In this document: positions 45,106 to 53,868 of the stretch, piece by piece
Layout: each line of letters starts with the position of its first letter
Position numbering within the stretch: position 1 is the first letter of the stretch
Assembly: GCF_000176155.1 (NCBI RefSeq)
Contig: NZ_ACZO01000006.1
Span: 1,426,001-1,490,000 of the forward strand
DNA length: 64,000 nt
Reading direction: 5' to 3'
From: Vibrio metschnikovii CIP 69.14
GTDB lineage: Bacteria > Pseudomonadota > Gammaproteobacteria > Enterobacterales > Vibrionaceae
The notes under the pieces: model-generated
Told to the model about the DNA's origin: nothing
The model's database searches: none
The model's input: the letters and a program-made list of their open reading frames with translations, nothing else
Program-made: the position numbers and the translations under genes

Positions 45106-46564
45106 TTAGCCCTCTGGTTCAGCGGCTTGAGCTGAGGATGAGTCGCGAGTTAACAAGGTAAAGCAAGCTTGTGCAATTAATACAAACGTAAACGGCAGTG
45201 CCCCTGCGATGGCAATCTGTTTATTGAGATCAACATCGTTAATCGTAACCAAGGCAATAGCTAAAGTGACGACAATCACTGACCAACTGATCTTACTGGT
45301 CAAACGTTGATCATTGGTCAACATCCCAGCGGCATAGATAGCCGAATCAGCACTTGAAATAACAAACGTCAGTAACAATATCAGCGCCACTATCGCTAAT
45401 AGATTGCTCGCAGGAAGATGAGAGAAAAACACGAATAAGCCTTTGGTGTAATCATCACTCACTGCCGTGATCACTTCTTGTAGATAAAGGCTATCAAATA
45501 TTGCGCCAGCAAAACCGGAAAACCACAAAACAGAGGCAAGAGTGGGGATCAGTACGGTACAACACAAAAATTGTCGAATACTTCGTCCGCGGCTAATGCG
45601 AGCAATAAATGGCCCAACAAACGGCGTCCACGCTATCCACCAAACCAGATAAATCACCGTCCAATTTTGACTCCAGCTTTTATTTTCTCCCAGAGCACCG
45701 AACGAGACTTGCGGCAGAATGTTGATATAGGTGACTAAAGAACTCAATAGGCGCTGAATAACCGCTAAGGTATCAACATAAACCAATACCACGGCAAATA
45801 AAACCAACATGAGCAAGACGTTAAAACGGCTGAGTTGCTTAATGCCTTTTTGTAATCCTAGTGCACTTGATGCAGTAAATAACACGCCAAGTAATACCGT
45901 TAAACCAATACGAAATACGGTTAAATCCCCTTGATAACCACTAACACTACGTATCCCTTGCTCAACCAGCGCCATGGTATTGGCCAACACACCAGCAATG
46001 CCAAATAAAATCGCCAATACTGCGATTAAATCAATGATAGCTAGCCAACCAGCTTTTTGATGGCCGATAAAAGACGCACTGACTCGCATCGGTCTTTTTT
46101 TGTACATAAGCCAGCCACGCCATCATTAACCCAGCGAGCGCATACAAACTCCAAGCATGAATTCCCCAGTGAAAATAAGTTAAGGCTAAAGCGAGATCTT
46201 TTTGATCGCCTTGATAATCGATACTTGGCAGATGATTAAAATGGAAAATCGGCTCCGCAACACCCCAAAAAATTAACCCCGAACCCATCCCAGTGGTAAA
46301 GAGCATGATTAACCACGTCGTAAAAGAAAACTCTGGCTGACCATCACCGAGTGTTTTTTTACCGATTGGGCTTAAACAAAGTACGACGCACAAGACAACA
46401 GCCAAGCTGGAAAAAAGGATAATTTGATCGTCAAACTGCTCAATACTCCATTGGGTTAATTGAGCAAGCTTAGCCACGCTGATGCTAGGAAAAGCGACAA
46501 AAAAAACCGCAATCAAAGCGGCAAAAAAAATCAGGCGGTGGGAAGGTTGTGGTAAAAAAATCAT
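45106..46564 (-). pseudogene. BCCT-family transporter gene with frameshift in a homopolymer
   Basis: Two frames overlap. The N-terminal one (to 46031) carries GSGLIFWGVAEPIFHF and ends out of frame after AYVQKK. The C-terminal one (46107 to 45106) resumes RPMRVSASFIGHQKAG and holds WTPFVGPFIARISRGRS. The proper join is ...AYVQKKRPMRVS..., which needs six, not seven, A (T 46095-46101 on the given strand). Joined, they make one full-length BCCT of about 485 residues. It is either a recent pseudogene, a slippage-prone gene or a homopolymer error. A functional BCCT gene is at 2252. Confidence 0.85.
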
Positions 46565-46763
46565 GATTATCAGGTATCAGTCAGTCAATCGGCATAACCT
46601 AATACGCAATTAATCCGCTAATAGGTCATCAGAAACCATTGCTAAGTACGATCCCAAAACCATGCTGAGAATATACAAAAACCGTGGCATATGTTGACTT
46701 AGCTTAACACAGTTTATTTTCATTTTTGTAACCTTGATGCTCATCTCCTGCCCTTTGTCGAGA

Positions 46764-46807
46764 AAAGCAGCAGGTAATATGAGTTAATCCATATCGCCTG
46801 CTGCTTT
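46764..46807 (-). terminator. Hairpin after the chitinase gene
   Basis: AAAGCAGCAGG (46764-46774) pairs with CCTGCTGCTTT (46797-46807). The following U tract is weak (TTTTC). Confidence 0.65.
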
Positions 46808-46825
46808 AAAGATAACGCTATTTAT

Positions 46826-48277
46826 CTAGGGCTGTGTAATCGCTATCCAAGGATCACCCGCCGTTGGTACATCACCTTGCGACCACCATTTCGCTTGATA
46901 TACCGCACCTTGATAAGTCACGAGATCACCAGCATAGTAAACTTTACTGGCTTGCCATAGCTCAGTTCCTTCAACCGGTGGCTCATCTGGCTGTTCAGGC
47001 TCGGTTGACTCTAATTGTTCCACCACTCGTACTTTAGGCCAGCTAGCGTGAGACTGATAATAGTTAGTCACACACTTTTCATAATCGCCTTCAACCAGAG
47101 CTGAATAGGCGGTTTGAAAGCCGACTAAATTACATTCAAAAGAGTAACCACCGGGACGATCAGGATAATAACGCCAGTTACCATCCCAATTGGTGTAAAG
47201 GACATCCGTTGCGCCATTTAAATTTAAGCTGCCATAGGGCGTTTGTTGCCAACAAGTATTCAGCTCATCAGTTTCAATCGGGATCTGATAATGCTCAGCC
47301 AAACCTTCCCAATAACGAATCCGGTTAACCGGCTGACCTTTATCTTTGTTTTGCTCGCCACACTCAATTCCACCATTAATGACATTGATGGTGGTACCAA
47401 ATCCATAACCAATTCCTGCATCGATTTCACGTTGAGAAGGTGTCCAAGTTCGGTCGATAACGTGCAACATCGCCGGTTTAGGCGCTTGAGGCGTTAAAAA
47501 GAACCAAATCGCAGAAGCAAGATTCAGCCAAGAGTCCGCGACTAATCCAGGATTATTCAACAATACAGAAGCATCACCATCAAACATCACCTCGGAAAAA
47601 GCACCGTAATTAAAGTGATAAGAAAGTTGTTTGGCACCACGACCAAAATAGCCTTGCCCATCACCACAAGGCCATTTCCGGTTTTGCCAATCATTTTGCC
47701 CACACCCAGTGGTATAACCGAGCTGTCCTTCCGACCAGCCCATTTCCCTAACATGGACAAGCGCTTGCTGCCACTCCTCCAATCCAAGTGGATTATCAGA
47801 AATATTATCTTTCGCTATATGACCACCCGTCTCTTGAGCAAAATGAGCAAAAGCCGTGATCACCGACTTTTTACAAATGGCATCGGCATCCCGTCCATCC
47901 TCATAATCACCACAAAAGGCGGGGAACTTGCCGATAGCCCTTAAAAATCGAGTATAGGTGTATTCTGGTGCGGCCATATGAGTGAGGAAATTCCACTCAT
48001 GCTCAGGAAAAACCCGCTCTACCCGCTTCACATTGTCTGGATTACTCGCCAATCCCGGTTCAATACTTTCGACTAAACTATTGGGCGCTGTTCGTAAAGC
48101 CTGTGACCAAATCGCATACATAGGATCAGCCGCTTTTTGCTGCTCAATGGCTTGTAACTCCACGCGAGATACCACGTATCCGGAGCTGTCGAGAGGATCG
48201 ACTTGAATAGTCATTGCATAACTTGGCAGTGCACAAATAAGACTCACCCAACAGGCCGTTTTATTGAGTATGAACAT
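46826..48277 (-). CDS. Secreted GH19 chitinase with C-terminal chitin-binding module
   Basis: A 483-residue secreted enzyme: signal peptide to about SYA (residue 21), a GH19 catalytic domain with the acid/base Glu in AHFAQETGGH (about 150), the signature GYFGRGAKQLSYHFNYGAFS, and SAIWFFLTP, then a proline-rich linker (EPEQPDEPPVEG) and a CBM5/12 module (WQASKVYYAGDLVTYQG...WWSQGD). It hydrolyses chitin in the environment. The same enzyme type lies near guaA in V. cholerae (VC0769, from memory). In this genome about 4 kb of extra DNA separates it from guaA. Confidence 0.94.
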   Translation of the reverse strand: MFILNKTACWVSLICALPSYAMTIQVDPLDSSGYVVSRVELQAIEQQKAADPMYAIWSQALRTAPNSLVESIEPGLASNPDNVKRVERVFPEHEWNFLTHMAAPEYTYTRFLRAIGKFPAFCGDYEDGRDADAICKKSVITAFAHFAQETGGHIAKDNISDNPLGLEEWQQALVHVREMGWSEGQLGYTTGCGQNDWQNRKWPCGDGQGYFGRGAKQLSYHFNYGAFSEVMFDGDASVLLNNPGLVADSWLNLASAIWFFLTPQAPKPAMLHVIDRTWTPSQREIDAGIGYGFGTTINVINGGIECGEQNKDKGQPVNRIRYWEGLAEHYQIPIETDELNTCWQQTPYGSLNLNGATDVLYTNWDGNWRYYPDRPGGYSFECNLVGFQTAYSALVEGDYEKCVTNYYQSHASWPKVRVVEQLESTEPEQPDEPPVEGTELWQASKVYYAGDLVTYQGAVYQAKWWSQGDVPTAGDPWIAITQP

Positions 48278-48448
48278 GAAAAAAATCCCTCTTATTGATA
48301 AACGCCACTTTAGGATAGAGGCTATTCATCTGCTTTTAAGCAAAAACCAATGATGATAAGACGGTTTTGCGAGGCACTAGCGATCATCCTGCGTCCATGT
48401 TGCATGGTGACATTTTTCTTGGAAGCACTACGACAAATGTGATCCAAT

Positions 48449-48476
48449 AAAAAACCTCAGGCAGAACCTGAGGTTT
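48449..48476 (-). terminator. Terminator of the small islet gene
   Basis: AAACCTCAGG (48452-48461) pairs with CCTGAGGTTT (48467-48476). Read leftward it is followed by six T. Confidence 0.85.
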
Positions 48477-48514
48477 GATAAACAGTAAACTCAAAAAACG
48501 AATACTGGGAAATC

Positions 48515-48526
48515 ATTCCCACTCGA
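48515..48526. repeat. guaA-3'-end-like sequence at outer edge of islet 1 (putative att)
   Basis: ATTCCCACTCGA repeats the guaA end ATTCCCACTCAA at 52226-52237 (11 of 12). A weaker copy (GCCTATTCCAACGA) lies at 49707-49720. It is interpreted as an integration-site trace. Confidence 0.4.
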
Positions 48527-48560
48527 ATATCAACAAGCATGAAATCTAACTAAATAACAG

Positions 48561-48746
48561 CTAGTTAGAAATACCACCTTCGCCGATACCATCATCGATA
48601 CCATGCAAAGAATTTTTTTGATTTTTTGCAGTTCGTCGACGTTTTAGTTCGGCTTTGGCCCAGGCTGACGATTCTGCCATGTCACGACGAAGCTCTTGTT
48701 TCTCTTCATCAGTAAGCACTCGCGGGCTCGATGCAACTCTATCCAC
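48561..48746 (-). CDS. Small charged protein (61 aa), unknown
   Basis: Start taken at GTG 48746, since GGAG lies seven bases upstream; the open frame goes up to 48809 without a site. Sequence VDRVASSPRVLTDEEKQELR...AWAKAELKRRRTAK is helical and strongly charged, with a Gly/Asp tail. Family not recognised. Followed by a good terminator. Confidence 0.55.
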   Translation of the reverse strand: MDRVASSPRVLTDEEKQELRRDMAESSAWAKAELKRRRTAKNQKNSLHGIDDGIGEGGISN

Positions 48747-48920
48747 CTTGTATCTCCAACTTGTCGTTGTACATTTTAGATAGCGTATCAAAACATGAGT
48801 TACCAGCAAGGAACCTTAAGTGTATTTTTAGATTATTTTTCATACATATCTTGAAAACCATTAGCATTGACCAAATAGTGTACAGTGAGGAATGACCTTA
48901 TCATAAACAAGGTTAAAATT

Positions 48921-49049
48921 ATGGGTTTAAAACCAGGACCAAAACCAATAGCCAAGTCGACCGGCAAGCCAGATCAACGTCGACGTGATAACAAAAAAAC
49001 GCCAGGCAACACTCCAGGCCTAAAGCCGAGCAAATCCTCTACCAAGTAA
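48921..49049 (+). CDS. Very small basic protein (42 aa)
   Basis: Open frame MGLKPGPKPIAKSTGKPDQR to KPSKSSTK with AAGG upstream. Rich in Lys, Pro and Gly, with no helix-forming stretch, so probably disordered. I recall similar Lys/Pro small ORFs near accessory genes but cannot name a family. Divergent from the 61-residue protein and 60 bases upstream of the coiled-coil membrane protein gene. Confidence 0.5.
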   Translation: MGLKPGPKPIAKSTGKPDQRRRDNKKTPGNTPGLKPSKSSTK

Positions 49050-49109
49050 CGCTACCTCAATATAGAGTCAGATTAAGTCGCACTGACTCTTTACTAAAAA
49101 GGAAAACTG

Positions 49110-49565
49110 ATGACAGTAAGTGCACCTACTATTCAAGATGTTTTGAAGGGAGTTGGTACTAAAGAGTTCTGGATTGGAGGCTTTGTAGTTGGAGCAGTGG
49201 TCTTCAGTCTTGGTTTAGCCTATTACAATGTGCAAACAGAATTGGATAAGAAAAACCTAGAGTTAGCAACTAAAAACTTAGAAATGCATAAAATTCAATT
49301 TGAAAACGATAACAAGCACCTATCTAGGGAATTGAAAAGTGCACAAAGCGAATTATCTGAGTTAAAGGTTCAATACGAAAAATCTATTGCAAACCAAAAG
49401 ACCTTATATAAAGTAATAGCTGAGCGTTGTAATGAGCAACGAAAATACCTTAAAGCACTCCATGCAGATTATGGCTTTCAAACTAAATACACTGCAAACT
49501 ATGAGTATCTATCTATATTAGAAAAGATTATCGTTCAAATTGGTGAATACGCTGAAAATTGTTAG
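49110..49565 (+). CDS. Membrane-anchored coiled-coil protein, unknown
   Basis: A 151-residue protein: short cytoplasmic N-terminus, one helix FWIGGFVVGAVVFSLGLAYY (about 20-39), then a long heptad-like coiled coil (about 42-100) and a compact C-terminal region with two cysteines. AAAGGA lies upstream of the ATG. AT-rich and without recognisable homology. Topology resembles spanins, phage-inhibitor or toxin-partner proteins, but no function can be assigned. Confidence 0.6.
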   Translation: MTVSAPTIQDVLKGVGTKEFWIGGFVVGAVVFSLGLAYYNVQTELDKKNLELATKNLEMHKIQFENDNKHLSRELKSAQSELSELKVQYEKSIANQKTLYKVIAERCNEQRKYLKALHADYGFQTKYTANYEYLSILEKIIVQIGEYAENC

Positions 49566-49637
49566 CCTCTCATCATTGACATAACTCACCTTTATTCCCG
49601 AATTAAGCAGACTAATAAACAATTATCCAAATAAAAA

Positions 49638-49664
49638 ATGCCAGTCAGCGATACTGACTGGCAT
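49638..49664. terminator. Hairpin, duplicate of the guaA terminator
   Basis: ATGCCAGTCAG (49638-49648) and CTGACTGGCAT (49654-49664). The arms are identical to those at 52157-52183. Read leftward it ends in TTTTTTATTT, so it terminates the XRE-ImmA transcript. Confidence 0.85.
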
Positions 49665-49814
49665 CATGTTTTCTAAGTAAAGACCAGGTTATATATTTAT
49701 AGCCTTGCCTATTCCAACGAGAATGCTAATGAAAGAGTTTATACAACCACTAGTTATCGAGTCACTCTCTCGCCGCATCATTAAAATTTTCATGTTCCTT
49801 AATTTCAAGTATAT

Positions 49815-51248
49815 TTAATCAGCAGATACTTGCTCAATCAATTCTCTCTCAAACTCTTCCATTTGGTCAAAATTAATACTTATTGAAAGTTGATCAAAGC
49901 ATAGATCACTTGGCTCACAAGTATTCCTTTGCAGATTATTTGCAGCTCCCCACCAATTGACCTTCTTTCCAGTCTGTTTGGATATAGAGTCCAATTTATT
50001 TGCTACTTGATATGCTAAAACACCACAATCTAAATCGTTTTCTTCGGCGACCTTAATAACTGAATTTTTCAGCCAAGCAATATTACCATTTGCATTTTTA
50101 AAGCATTGCTCAATATAACTACCGGCTTTTTCACCGAGAAGAACACTTGCTGCAAAATTATTAGCATCAATTTCTTCCTGGTCATTTCTCCGCTCTTCAC
50201 TTGTCTCACTAAGCTCAACAATTATAAACTCATCCAGCTCTGGTGATTGGGATGCATGGTAGAGCTCATGAAGTAAATCAAACATCCATTTTGATGTATG
50301 TCTAGATTTTTGCTTAAGTACAACTACATTTCTACCATTTATACGCCAAGTCGCGCCATGAAAAGCTCCAGAATCGTTCAAAGGAATAACAGGAACACCC
50401 AGATCAGTAGCGTAAGATAAAACTGATTCAAATGTTAACTCGCCATATTTATCTAGAATATCACCTCTAACTACATTAGCATCCTGAGGTATGTCTTTCT
50501 TTTCTAAAGAACAGTACTTAGCTACAATATTTGCAATTGTATAAGCATATTGCGTATAAGCACTTGTATATAGCTCGTTAGCACCTACTGGCATTTTAAA
50601 CCTTGCAACCATTGATCCATCACGCCCAAAAACTAACGGCCTATCACCTAATAGAAGATCCTTATTCCATCCAAATATAGATTGAAGTTTTTCTACTGTT
50701 TTTTCTACCCAAAGGCCATATTCGAAAGGCATCAAATCACGAGGTGAAATTCTCTTTTCAATAAAGTTTCTATCTAAACCAGCATCATTTAGCTTTGATA
50801 TTAATATATTTTTCTCTCTAGAATCTTTAGGTAAAAAGACATCTTCTGTTATTTTTAAATCTAAAGCATCTACAATTGAAACAAGAGTACTAAAACTTGC
50901 GGAGCTATACTCCGTGTTTTCATACCTTTGTATTTGCTGCTCTTTCATCCCTAGTCTTTCAGCCAGATCTTTTTGAGTTAACCCCATTGAAATACGAGAC
51001 ATAATAAGAGCTTTAGGGAGATCAGAAATACTATTCACATCAAAAATAGCAAGTTCACCAGATAACAGTAGTTCGTATTCTTCCGCTTGCTCAACCAATT
51101 CATCACGCTGACACATTAGTGCATCAATCTGAGCTTTCGCTAACAATGGAGAAAATTTAGACTCTTCTCTATTAAGTTTTTCAATTGCTTCAGAAAACTC
51201 TTGTATACGTTTTTTGGTTAAAGCTAACTGCTTATTATTTTTAATCAT
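49815..51248 (-). CDS. XRE-type HTH regulator fused to ImmA/IrrE-family metallopeptidase domain
   Basis: A 477-residue protein. Residues 1-70 form a coiled coil (LTKKRIQEFSEAIEKLNREE). About 78-132 is an XRE HTH: LIMSRISMGLTQKDLAERLG and QQIQRYENTEYSSAS. The C-terminal half has the ImmA zinc motif MFDLLHELYHAS (HExxH near 327) and an ARD-like IDANNFAASVLL. ImmA-type proteins cleave repressors and are frequent in toxin-antitoxin or stress modules. Its start overlaps the nucleotidyltransferase gene stop by four bases. AT-rich, foreign to the flanking core. Confidence 0.88.
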   Translation of the reverse strand: MIKNNKQLALTKKRIQEFSEAIEKLNREESKFSPLLAKAQIDALMCQRDELVEQAEEYELLLSGELAIFDVNSISDLPKALIMSRISMGLTQKDLAERLGMKEQQIQRYENTEYSSASFSTLVSIVDALDLKITEDVFLPKDSREKNILISKLNDAGLDRNFIEKRISPRDLMPFEYGLWVEKTVEKLQSIFGWNKDLLLGDRPLVFGRDGSMVARFKMPVGANELYTSAYTQYAYTIANIVAKYCSLEKKDIPQDANVVRGDILDKYGELTFESVLSYATDLGVPVIPLNDSGAFHGATWRINGRNVVVLKQKSRHTSKWMFDLLHELYHASQSPELDEFIIVELSETSEERRNDQEEIDANNFAASVLLGEKAGSYIEQCFKNANGNIAWLKNSVIKVAEENDLDCGVLAYQVANKLDSISKQTGKKVNWWGAANNLQRNTCEPSDLCFDQLSISINFDQMEEFERELIEQVSAD

Positions 51249-51688
51249 GATGAACCTCCAATCTGAATTGCCACAATGCCTTTTTTCTCAAGGGTGTTTT
51301 TATCAGTTTGAAAAAAATCGACAAATAGCTTTCCCGACCCTCCTTCTGGTAATTCTGCAGGAAATATATCGCCTCGATATTTCTGCAACATGTATTTTCT
51401 ACCTGATGGAGAAAAATCAATAAGTGCACGATCTAATTTCGACTCATCGACACCATGTAGACTCCAACACAAATCATAGTCACCAGGGATTTCCTTTGAT
51501 GTAACAAAACTTCCATCGATGTAAACCAAATTACAGTTCGCACTTTCGAGCGCTGAAATTAGAAGCTTTAGTCCATCAATTAACCAAGCACGCTTTGGGT
51601 TGTAGCCAAATCGTGCGATCAATTCTTCCATCGAGGCTAAATGCACTCCTTCTGGCAAATTACCCGACTCATTAAATTCTGGTATCAT
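51245..51688 (-). CDS. Nucleotidyltransferase-like protein (DUF6932-type)
   Basis: A 147-residue protein with a polymerase-beta-type nucleotidyltransferase core: DGSFVTSKEIPGDYDLCW gives Gly59-Ser60, Asp70 and Asp72, and the strand KLFVDFF gives Asp124. Known minimal nucleotidyltransferases of this kind act as toxins or antitoxins by modifying tRNA or proteins. It is first in a two-gene operon with the XRE-ImmA gene. A 14-base palindrome lies about 20 bases upstream of the start. AAAGGA is directly adjacent to the ATG, so translation may be weak. Confidence 0.82.
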   Translation of the reverse strand: MIPEFNESGNLPEGVHLASMEELIARFGYNPKRAWLIDGLKLLISALESANCNLVYIDGSFVTSKEIPGDYDLCWSLHGVDESKLDRALIDFSPSGRKYMLQKYRGDIFPAELPEGGSGKLFVDFFQTDKNTLEKKGIVAIQIGGSS

Positions 51689-51705
51689 TCCTTTAGAACC
51701 CCCCC

Positions 51706-51719
51706 CAACAATATTGTTG
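51706..51719. promoter_or_regulatory. Palindromic operator candidate of the NTase/XRE-ImmA operon
   Basis: Perfect 14-base palindrome CAACAATATTGTTG just upstream of the operon start, with a TATAAAT-like -10 about 20 bases further upstream on the minus strand. The XRE protein is a plausible autoregulator. The palindrome is seen; binding is inferred. Confidence 0.6.
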
Positions 51720-51950
51720 TGTCACTTGTAGATTTATAGCATTTATTACAATAGAAATCAATTAAAAAGCATATTTATAATGATGACAAAAAAACAAATA
51801 AAATCTTATATATCAATGATTTGCATTTACTTAACCACACCACCACAACATTAGCCTAGTTATGGTTTCTTTCTATGGGGCTTAATACTGTCTCAATGAT
51901 GAGGCAGTAGTACAAAGTGGAACACCATCACCGGCCCGTGTGCTTTCTAA

Positions 51951-52136
51951 CTACTTGCGTCGGCCAAATGGCCAATGTCTCATTTTGTCGATTTGATCGA
52001 CCGATCTCGTCATGTCCTTGTAAGCACGCCCGGCCAACCTGTTTTGGAAAACCTCCATTTTGTCGGCAATGTCTTTCATCTTCGGGCCGTGTCCGGTGCT
52101 GTGCAGCCACTGCCCCAAAAAATTGAAGGCTAACAT
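51951..52136 (-). CDS. Small protein or gene fragment (61 aa), unknown
   Basis: Frame MLAFNFLGQWLHSTGHGPKM...RRLAGRA-like basic C-terminus ending HWPFGRRK. It is clearly richer in GC than the surrounding islet, reads like real protein and lies next to the guaA terminator. No ribosome-binding site is obvious, so it may be the remnant of a longer gene from another element. Not recognised. Confidence 0.4.
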   Translation of the reverse strand: MLAFNFLGQWLHSTGHGPKMKDIADKMEVFQNRLAGRAYKDMTRSVDQIDKMRHWPFGRRK

Positions 52137-52156
52137 CACAATGAAAACAAATAAAA

Positions 52157-52183
52157 ATGCCAGTCAGTAATACTGACTGGCAT
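52157..52183. terminator. guaA terminator (bidirectional)
   Basis: ATGCCAGTCAG (52157-52167) with CTGACTGGCAT (52173-52183), flanked by A and T tracts on both sides. Confidence 0.9.
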
Positions 52184-52223
52184 TTTTATTTTATAAGAAC
52201 TTGGTTAGTTTTTACAACTAAGC

Positions 52224-53777
52224 CTATTCCCACTCAATGGTCGCGGGTGGTTTACCAGAGATGTCATACACCACGCGAGAAATACCACTCACTTCATTGA
52301 TAATGCGGTTGGAAACCTTACCCAAAAATTCATAAGGTAAGTGAGCCCAATGGGCAGTCATGAAATCGATGGTTTCTACTGCGCGTAGTGACACAACCCA
52401 GTCGTATTTACGGCCATCGCCCATTACACCAACAGAGCGCACGGGTAAGAAAACGGTAAACGCTTGCGACACTTTATTGTACAAATCCGCATTGTGCAGC
52501 TCTTCAATAAAGATAGCGTCAGCACGACGTAGCAAATCGCAATACTCTTTCTTCACTTCACCGAGGACACGCACGCCAAGACCTGGTCCTGGGAATGGGT
52601 GGCGGTATAGCATGTCGTAAGGTAGACCTAACTCAAGACCTATTTTACGTACTTCGTCTTTAAACAATTCACGTAATGGTTCCACTAAGCCCATTTCCAT
52701 ATCATCCGGTAAACCACCGACGTTATGGTGTGATTTAATCACATGCGCTTTACCGGTCTTAGAGGCGGCTGACTCAATCACATCTGGATAAATCGTGCCT
52801 TGTGCTAACCACTTAGCGTTTTTCAATTTCTTGGCTTGCTCATCAAAGACATCAACAAACACATGTCCGATCGTCTTACGCTTTTCTTCTGGATCGGCTT
52901 TGCCTTCTAAGGCAGCGAGGAAGCGCTCTTCAGCATCGACTTTGATGATGTTTAGGCCAAATTTATTGCCAAACATATCCATCACTTGCTGACCTTCGTT
53001 CAAGCGCAGTAAGCCGTTATCGACAAAGACACAAGTCAGACGTTCACCAATCGCGCGGTGTACCAACATAGCGACAACCGATGAGTCAACGCCACCAGAT
53101 AAGCCAAGGATCACTTCATCATCACCGACTTGCTCTTTAATCCGAGCAATCGCATCTTCAATGATTGATTCAGACGTCCATAAACGTTCACAACCACAAA
53201 TATCGAGTACGAAATTCTCGAGCATTTTCAGGCCATGTTTGGTGTGCGTCACTTCTGGATGGAACTGAACTCCGTAGTATTTTTTCTCTTCATTGGCCAT
53301 GGCTGCGTATGGGCAGGTCTCGGTTTCACCAATTTTTACGAAGTCGGCTGGAATTTCCACCACTTTATCACCGTGGCTCATCCAAACATCTTGAATCGCT
53401 TCAAGATCGTTAAATAACGCCGATTGACCAGAAACCGTAACTTGCGCATAGCCAAACTCGCGCTCGGTGGAAGTAGCTACGCGACCACCCAACTGCTCAG
53501 CCATGGTTTGCATGCCATAGCACACACCAAATACCGGCACACCTGAATCAAATACATATTGAGGCGCGCGAGGTGAGTTAAGCTCAGTTACGCTTTCAGG
53601 GCCACCAGACAGAATAATGCCGTCTGGGTTAAATTCGCGAATGTCCGCTTCTTCGACATCCCAGCTCCACAACTCACAGTAAACACCAATTTCACGTACA
53701 CGACGGGCAACTAATTGAGTGTATTGTGAGCCAAAGTCTAAAATAAGGATTCGTTGATCATGAATGTTCTTGGTCAT
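52224..53777 (-). CDS. guaA: GMP synthase (glutamine-hydrolysing)
   Basis: A 517-residue bifunctional enzyme that converts XMP to GMP. N-terminal class I amidotransferase with nucleophile Cys in [10 protein letters not shown], His/Glu in VQFHPEVTH, then the ATP-pyrophosphatase domain with P-loop [13 protein letters not shown] and the C-terminal dimerisation region ending PATIEWE. It lies 90 bases after guaB, as in E. coli guaBA. The spacer has a hairpin GAGGCGAGT/ACTCGCCTC and a PurR-like site. The extreme 3' end appears to be an integration target. Confidence 0.98.
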   Translation of the reverse strand: MTKNIHDQRILILDFGSQYTQLVARRVREIGVYCELWSWDVEEADIREFNPDGIILSGGPESVTELNSPRAPQYVFDSGVPVFGVCYGMQTMAEQLGGRVATSTEREFGYAQVTVSGQSALFNDLEAIQDVWMSHGDKVVEIPADFVKIGETETCPYAAMANEEKKYYGVQFHPEVTHTKHGLKMLENFVLDICGCERLWTSESIIEDAIARIKEQVGDDEVILGLSGGVDSSVVAMLVHRAIGERLTCVFVDNGLLRLNEGQQVMDMFGNKFGLNIIKVDAEERFLAALEGKADPEEKRKTIGHVFVDVFDEQAKKLKNAKWLAQGTIYPDVIESAASKTGKAHVIKSHHNVGGLPDDMEMGLVEPLRELFKDEVRKIGLELGLPYDMLYRHPFPGPGLGVRVLGEVKKEYCDLLRRADAIFIEELHNADLYNKVSQAFTVFLPVRSVGVMGDGRKYDWVVSLRAVETIDFMTAHWAHLPYEFLGKVSNRIINEVSGISRVVYDISGKPPATIEWE

Positions 53778-53852
53778 AGTTAAGCAGTCTTATCAGCTAA
53801 ATTAAGAAACGGAGGCGAGTCTACTCGCCTCTCAGAATGGCATCAAGGAAAA

Positions 53853-53868
53853 AAGCAAACGTTTACGT
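53853..53868. promoter_or_regulatory. PurR-box-like sequence between guaB and guaA
   Basis: AAGCAAACGTTTACGT matches the PurR consensus ACGCAAACGTTTGCGT at 14 of 16 positions. It overlaps the guaB stop and lies about 80 bases upstream of guaA, so it may control a guaA promoter or act as a roadblock. Inferred. Confidence 0.5.
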
